Source of the DNA: Macrotis lagotis
Lineage: Eukaryota; Chordata; Mammalia; Peramelemorphia; Peramelidae
NCBI RefSeq assembly: GCF_037893015.1
Contig: NC_133665.1
Coordinates: forward strand, 34,558,431-34,622,430
Direction of reading: 5' to 3'
Length of the DNA stretch: 64,000 nucleotides
A model generated the notes under the pieces. The model was not told the DNA's origin and searched no databases. It saw nothing but the letters and a program-made list of their open reading frames with translations. Shown piece after piece: positions 57,920-64,000 of the stretch (its first letter is position 1; each line of letters begins with the position of its first letter). The position numbers and the translations under genes are program-made.

Positions 57920-58085
57920 ATCTAGTGGTTCATTTAACAAGGGGTTATGTAGCCTGGGTGGGGATGGAGAGTGGGGGAAAGTGGGAGAGACAATAGGCCT
58001 TGTTTCACTTAATAAAGTGTTCAATATCTTGGGTGGGGAAAGAAGGAGGTAAAGTGTGAAAAAATATAGGCCTGGGGTAAGGGCA
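57920..58085 (+). repeat. Palindromic spacer minisatellite, family-A L1 copy 2
   Basis: Two to three units homologous to 7,070-7,315. Palindromes are TTTAACAAGGGGTTATG (about 57,933) and CTTAATAAAGTGTTCAA (about 58,007), 74 bp apart. Each is followed by CCTGGGTGGGGA or TTGGGTGGGGAA and GAAAG/GTGAAA-rich text ending CAATAGGCCT or TATAGGCCTG. Confidence 0.7.
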
Positions 58086-58696
58086 CAAATAGTTCCAACA
58101 TTGATATGACTTTGGATGATACTTTGAGTTGTGAGGAGGATTGTGTGTACTTGAAAGATACTTGAAAAAGGGGGTGAGATAAAAAGTGATTGTAATTATA
58201 ATTTGATGCAATTTAAGTCAATGCTGTTTATCAAGAAATCAAGTAAACAATCTGTGATGATATCTTCATAACAATAGGAGCTTATCAAGTCATCAAGTAA
58301 TCAAACTGTGATTGATGACACCTGATTAATCATATTAAAAGGATAAATAAGACCACAGGAAGACACACAAAGATTTATACAGTTTTAGAGGGAAAGAAGG
58401 GAGAATGTGAATGCTGAGTAAATTCTGTTCAATGAATAGATTTAGCTCAGTGGGGGAATAAAATTGATTCTAGCTTGAGTTTAAAAATCTAACTTAATCT
58501 ACTGGGGGTAGGGTGTTGGGAAATGGAATGATAAAGGAACAAGGAACTGATAAAGGGGAAGGTAAGGTATAAGTGAAAAGAAGTTGAAAGTTAAATTTTT
58601 AAAAGAAAAGTTAAAGGACAAAAGTAGTAGAATTTAGTTAAAGAGGAATAAGAGAAAAGGAAAGAGATAAATATAAATGGAGAAAGATAGAATGGA

Positions 58697-61600
58697 GGGA
58701 AATACAGAATTAGTAATCTTAACAATTAATGTGAATGGGATGCACTGTCCCATAAAATGGAAGCAGGTAGCAGAATGGATTAAAAGCCAGAAGGTTGGAG
58801 CAAAATGTATTATGCCTCGGTTGAAGTAAAAAAATCTGGGCTAGCGATCCTAATATCAAAGTAAAAACAAAAATCAATTTCATTAAAAGGGATAAAGAAG
58901 GAAACTACATCTTCTTAAAAGGCACCATTGGAAATGAAACTATTTCATTACTAAACCTGTATGTACCTAATGGTATAGCATCCAGATTCCTAAAGGAAAA
59001 GCTGAGTGAATTACAAGGAGAAATAGACAGTAAAACTTTAATAATGGGAGAACTCAATCTACTTTGCTCAGAACTAAATAAATCTATCAACAAAATAAAA
59101 ACAAAGTTAAGAAGGTGAATGAAATCTTAGAAAACTTAGAAATGATAGACCTCTGGAGAAAACTTAATGGAAATAGTAAAGAATATACCTTTTTCTCAGC
59201 AGTACATGGTATGTTCAATAAAGTTGACAATGTATTAAGGCAAAAAACCCCTTAAAATCTAATGCAGAAAGGCAGAAATAATAAATACACACTGCTCAGA
59301 CCATGAAGCAATAAAAATTGCATGTAATAAAGGGTCAGGGAAAGATAGAGCAAGAACTACTTGGGAATTAAATAACTTTATCTTAAACAATGGGTGCATC
59401 AAACAGCAAATATAGAAATAATCAATAATTATATCCAAAAAAATGATACTAACGAGACTTCATACCAAAATTTGTGAAATGTAGCCAAAGAAGTTTTGAG
59501 GGAAAACTTTATATCTCTAAATGCCTATCTGAATAAAAAAAAGAAAAAGGACATCAATGACTTGTATATACAACTAAAAAAGCTAGACAAAAAGCAAATT
59601 ACACATCCCCAATTAAATACCAAATAAGAAATTCTGAAAATCAAGGGAAAGATAAATAAAATGGAAAGCAAGAAAACCATTGATCTCATAAATAATACTA
59701 AATGTTGGTTTTATGAAAAAATCAATAAAATAGGCAAACCTCTGATTAATCTAATTTAAGAAAGCAAGAAGATAACTGAATTATAATCAGTATCAAAAAT
59801 GAAAATGGCAAGCTAACCACCAATAAGGAAGAAATCAAAGAGATAATTCAAAGCTACTTTAATGAACTGTATGACAATACATTGGACAACTTGAGTGAAA
59901 TGGATGAATATTTACAAAAATGCAAACTGCCCAGATTAACTGAAAAGGAAATAAATTACTTAAATAACACCATTTTAGACAAAGAAGTTGAAGAAACCAT
60001 CAATAAACTCCTTAAGAAAAAGTCTCCAGAGGGCGGCTAGGTGGCGTAGTGGATAAAGCACTGGCCTTGGAGTCAGGAGTACCTGGGTTCAAATCCAGTC
60101 TCAGACACTTAATAATTACCTAGCTGTGTGGCCTTGGGCAAGCCACTTAACCCCATTTGCCTTGCAAAAACTTAAAAAAAATGTCTCCAGGTCCGGATGG
60201 ATTTACAAGTGAATTCTATCAAGCATTTATAGAATGATTAATTCCTGTTCTACGTAAATTATTTCCAAAAATAGGAGAGAAAGGAGTTCTGCCAAACTCC
60301 TTTTATGACAACAACATGGTTCCGATTCCTAAACCAGGAAGATCCAAAACAGACAAAGAAAATTATAGATCAATCTCCCTAATGAATATCGATGTAAAAA
60401 TCTTAAATAAAATTTTAGGAATGAGAATACAAAAAGTTATTACCAGGATAATACACCATGGTAAGGTTGGATTTATACCAGATAGGTAGGGATGCTTCAA
60501 GATTAGGAAAACACTCAATATAATTAAACTTATTAATAGTAACATCAACAGGAATCATATGATTATCTCAATAGGTGTTGAAAAAGCCTTTGATAAAATA
60601 CAACATTCATTTCTAGTAAAAACACTAGAAAGTTTAGGAATAATTGGAATTTTCCTTAAAATAATGAACAGTATCTATCTAAAACTATCAATAAATGTTA
60701 TATTTAATGGGAATAAACTCAAAGAATTTTCAATAGATTCAGGGGTAAAACAAGAATGTCCATTATCATCATTACTATTTAATAGAGTATTACAAATGCT
60801 GGCAGTAGCAATAAGAGAAAAAAGATATTGAAAGACTCAGAATGGGCCATGAGGAAGCAAAACTTTCACTCTTGCAGATTGTATACATAGAAAACCTGAG
60901 AAAATCATCTAAAAAACTCCTAACAATTAACAAATTCAACAAAGTAGCTGGATATAAAGTAAACCCACATAAATCATCAATATTTCTATATATGAACAGC
61001 AAAACTCAACAACAAGTGATAGAAAAAGAAATTCAATTTAAAATGATTGTAGACATCATTAAGTACTTGTGAATCTATCTCCCAAACAAACCCAGAAACT
61101 ATATGAACACAATTATAAAGCTCTCTTCACCCAAATAAAGTCAGATCTAAATAACTGATAAAAGGTCAAATGCTCCTGTGTGGGTGGAGCTAATATAATA
61201 AAAATGACAATTCTACAAAAATTAAATTCCTTATTCAGGACCATATTAATCAAAATACCAAATAACTACTTTACTGAGCTAGAAAAAAATAACAACATAA
61301 TTCATCTGGAGCAACAAAAGGGAAAACAAAGGAACTGATGGTGGTCTAGTTCTACCACATCTAAAACTATACTATAAAGTAGCAGTCACCAAAACTGCCT
61401 AGTACTGGTTAAGAGATAAAGTAATTGATTAGTGGATTAGGATAAATTCAAAATAAATTAGCAGTAAATGACTACTGCAAACTACTATTTGACAATCCCA
61501 AAGTCATTGGCCTCTGGGATAAGAACCCACTATTTGACAAAATTTTGGGGAAAACTGGAAAAAAGGTATAGCAAAAACTAGGCATAGATCCAAATCTTAC

Positions 61601-62600
61601 ATCCTATACCAAAATAAGGTCAAAATAGGTACAGGATTTAGACATAAAAAGCCATACTATATATAAATTAATAGGTCAAGAGATACTCTATCAGATCTAA
61701 GGAAAAGGGTAAATTTATGACCAAACAAGAATTACACCACATTATAAAGTGCAAAGTGGATGATTTTGACTATAATAAATTATAAAGGTTTTGCAGTAAT
61801 AAAATCAATGCTGCCAAAATTAGAAGAAAAGCAGAAAGCTCGGAAACAATTTTCAAAACCTGGAGTTCTGATAAAGGTCTCATTTCTAAAATATAGAAAG
61901 AACTGCATCACATTTATAAGATCACAAGTCATTCTCGAATTGATAAATGGTCAAATGATATGAACAGACAGTTTTCGAATGAAGAAATTAAAGCTATATG
62001 TATTCTTATGAAAAAATACTCCAAATCACTATTGATTAGAGAAATGCAAATTCAAACAACAGTAAGGTATCATCTAAGATCTGTAAGATTAGCCCAGATT
62101 AGAAAAAGGGAAGATGATCAATGTCAGAGAGATTGTGGAAGGATTAAAACATTGATGCATCACTGTGGAGTTCTGCTCAGATCTTATCTTTCTAGAGAGT
62201 AATATGCCCCAAGAGCAATAAAACTTTTCATACCCTTTGACCCAGCAATTCAAATTCTAGGATTATCTCTAGAAGAAATTGTAAAAAGTAGGAAAAGTTC
62301 CACATGTTCCAAAATATTCATAGCAGCCCTTTTTTGTAGAGACAAAGAATTGGAAATCGAGGGGAGGCCCATCAATTGGGTAATGGCTAAATAAGTTATG
62401 GTACATGAACACTATGAATATTATTGTTCTATAAGAAACCATAAATGGTCAAACTCTAGAGAAGCATGGAATCACTTGAGGGATCTGATGTTAAGCAAAG
62501 GGAGTAGAGCCAAGAGAAAAATGTACACACAAACAAGATTATGAAATGAACAACCTTCATGGAAGCAACTCCTCCGGATAGGCCAGAGAGTTATGATAAC
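58697..62600 (+). pseudogene. L1 ORF2 relic, family A, copy 2
   Basis: The ORF2 start ATGGAGGGAAATACAG (MEGNTELVILTINVNGMHCP) jumps near 58,790 to a later endonuclease position, so part of the N-terminal endonuclease is deleted. Later blocks: ALLY/EYTFFSAVHG-like (59,190) and SDHEAIKI-like (59,300). The reverse transcriptase piece at 60,559-60,831 shows MIISIGVEKAFDKIQHSFLVKTL, where the catalytic Asp of 'SIDAEKAFD' is Gly, and GVKQECPLSSLLFN in place of [11 protein letters not shown]. The ADD box near 60,875 is lost; KVNPHKSSIFLYMNSK follows. The SINE at 60,030 splits SPGPDGF. Clearly dead. Confidence 0.85.
60030..60180 (+). mobile_element. WSINE-type SINE in the L1 reverse transcriptase region
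   Basis: Sense SINE with GGGCGGCTAGGTGGCGTAGT, B-box GGTTCAAATCC, CTAGCTGTGTGGCCTTGGGC and an A-tail. Near-perfect TSD: AAAAAGTCTCCAG at 60,017-60,029 and AAAATGTCTCCAG at 60,178-60,190. The duplicated bases encode part of the KSPGP motif of ORF2. Low divergence. Confidence 0.96.
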
Positions 62601-62935
62601 TGTATTTGACTAGTTTTGTACTATATTATCCCCAACCAGATAACACAAAACATATACACAAAACAAAACAAACAGAAAAAAACCAACCCTTCCAAATCTG
62701 ATGAACAATTTATAAAAATTATCTCTTATATATCTCTTTCCCTTAATCTTAGCTTCTCACGTCAAAAATTACCAATTTTTAAATATATTTTACAAAATAT
62801 GGATGTCAAATGTAACTTGACTTTTCCCTGCTAGGAGGAAGGGGAGGGGAGGGAGGCTGCAGGGAAATTTTTTAACTTGAAAATAGGCATGTGATGAAAA
62901 TAATAAATAAATAAACAAAGAAATATGTAAACAAC

Positions 62936-64000
62936 CACAAAAAAAACAAAAAATGAGACCAACTCCAAAACACCAATAAAAAAGTCTAAAAGAAAATGCA
63001 CAGCTTGCCATCAAGATGGATTAGATTTTCTAAAGAAATAATATGATTTGCAAAGTCAGTTAAAGATACTATTTTAACATAGATCAAGAGTTAAAAATTT
63101 ACAAAAGAAATGAAAATCATATGGAAGAGACTTGAAAAGAAAATTAACAGCTTGGCACAAGAAGTCTGTATCTTCATTTATGATATGGATTCCCTGAAAA
63201 TTAGACTAAATAAAATATGGGACTCCATAAAGCAATACTAAATATCAAGACCAAGTGCAAAGACCGAGAATTAATAGAAAATATCTCATATAGAAAAATA
63301 ATTGATTTAGAACAGTCAGATCATGACTTATAAAGGTAAAAGGTTGGTGGAAAATATATTTTGCTTCAGCTGAAGTGAAAAAAAGCAGGGGTAGCAATCC
63401 TTATCTCAGACAAAGCAGTCACATAAATAGATAGCATTGAAACAGATAAGGAAGGAAACTATGTCCTCCTAAAAGGTACCATAGACAATAAAGTGATTTC
63501 AGTACTGAATATTTATGCACCCAAAGGGATAGCATCCAAACTCTTAGAGGAGAAACTGAAAGAACTACAGGAAGACATAGACAGTAAAGCTCTACTATTG
63601 GGAGACATCAACCTCCCACCTTCTGATTTAGATAAATCAAATCATAAAATAAACAAGAAAGAAGTTAAGGAGGTAAATAGATTGTTAGGAAAACAAGATA
63701 TGATAGACTTATGGAGGAAATTAAATGTGTATAGAAACAAATATACCTTTTTCTCTGCAGAACATGGCCCTTATACAAGAATTGACCATGTACTAAGACA
63801 TAAAAACCTAATGATCAACTTCAGAAAGGAAGAAGTAGTGAATACATCTTTCTCAAATAACAATGCAATAAAAAATCATATGCATATTGGGCCACAGAGA
63901 TATAGACCCAGAACTAATTGGAAACTGAATAACCTCATTTTAAAGAATGAGTGGATCAAACAACAAATTAGAGAAAGAATTAATTATTTTTATCCTAGAT
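62936..64000 (+). mobile_element. Internally deleted family-B-like L1, runs off the window
   Basis: 63,100-63,330 carries an ORF1 coiled-coil relic (FTKEMKIIWKRLEKKINSLAQEV). At about 63,335 it jumps directly into the ORF2 endonuclease (KYILLQLK, VAILISDKAV, GNYVLLKGTIDNKVISVLNIYAPKG). It continues with LLLGDINLPPSDLDKSNHKINK, TRIDHVLRHKNLMINF and, at 63,850, SFSNNNAIK, where SDH of the active site reads SNN. ORF1's C-terminal half, the spacer and the first about 60 ORF2 residues are missing. The element continues beyond 64,000. Confidence 0.8.

Larger units (their letters stand above)
54571..62935 (+). mobile_element. Family-A L1, second copy, with nested insertions
   Basis: The 5' end GGAATGGAGTCAGGATGGCA aligns with the start of the copy at 9,320. 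Order: 5' UTR (54,571-55,149), ORF1 from 55,150 interrupted at 55,324-56,649 by a family-B L1, ORF1 end about 57,445, spacer to 58,690, ORF2 58,697-about 62,600 with a SINE at 60,030, and a 3' UTR ending GAAAATAATAAATAAATAAA at about 62,920. No clear TSD. The nesting shows family A is older than family B. Confidence 0.88.

Noticed and set aside
1-64000. Endogenous retrovirus or LTR element
   Set aside because: No paired LTRs, primer-binding site or gag/pol/env-like blocks were seen; all reverse transcriptase remains are of LINE type.

Overview
The window looks like ordinary AT-rich, repeat-dominated mammalian intergenic DNA, and the repeats point to a marsupial. The evidence is: many copies of the roughly 140 bp tRNA-derived marsupial SINE of the WSINE/WALLSI type (sense copies start GGCAGCTAGGTGGC, have a B-box GGTTCAAATCC and end near GCCTTGCAAAAACC); SINEs with an RTE-like 3' tail; marsupial-type L1s with long spacers between ORF1 and ORF2; and MIR/L2-class relics. 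A dasyurid-like Australian lineage is possible from the SINE 3' end, but I hold that weakly. I find no intact protein-coding gene, no RNA gene, no CRISPR array and no retroviral (LTR/gag/pol) structure. Nearly all reading frames over 60 codons lie in L1 relics or simple repeats.

Layout. 0.24-9.72 kb: an old minus-strand L1 split by a nearly complete younger minus-strand L1 (family A, about 2.1-9.3 kb), which carries two SINEs and a (TA)n tract. 10.2-14.8 kb: a truncated ORF1-only (HAL1-like) tail, an L1 ORF2 piece, a CR1/L3-like LINE relic, and an old HAL1-like element broken by MIR copies. 14.8-17.75 kb: an L1 that keeps its 5' region, ORF1 and 3' end but has lost almost all of ORF2. 17.8-26.1 kb: mostly unassigned sequence with SINEs and microsatellites. 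26.1-28.2 kb: a processed pseudogene of TBRG4 (FASTKD4). 28.2-40.5 kb: unassigned sequence with MIR/L2 relics, an old L1 3' piece and many microsatellites. 40.5-47.5 kb: a full-length minus-strand L1 (family B) with target-site duplications (TSDs). 47.67-50.77 kb: a complete ORF1-only HAL1-like unit with perfect 11 bp TSDs. 50.8-54.5 kb: MIR relics, an RTE-tailed SINE and unassigned sequence. 54.57-62.93 kb: a plus-strand family-A L1 that contains a nested family-B L1 3' fragment and a SINE inserted in its reverse transcriptase region. 62.93-64.0 kb: another L1, internally deleted and running off the window.

How the parts relate. The autonomous L1s presumably supplied the enzymes for the SINEs, the ORF1-only elements and the processed pseudogene; all L1 copies seen here are now dead. 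The most interesting material is the ORF1-only lineage: a unit bounded by TSDs whose long 3' region contains three antisense SINE-like tracts, one of which sits at the same internal position in a second copy at 10.3 kb. Also notable is a palindromic minisatellite in the spacer between ORF1 and ORF2 of family-A L1.
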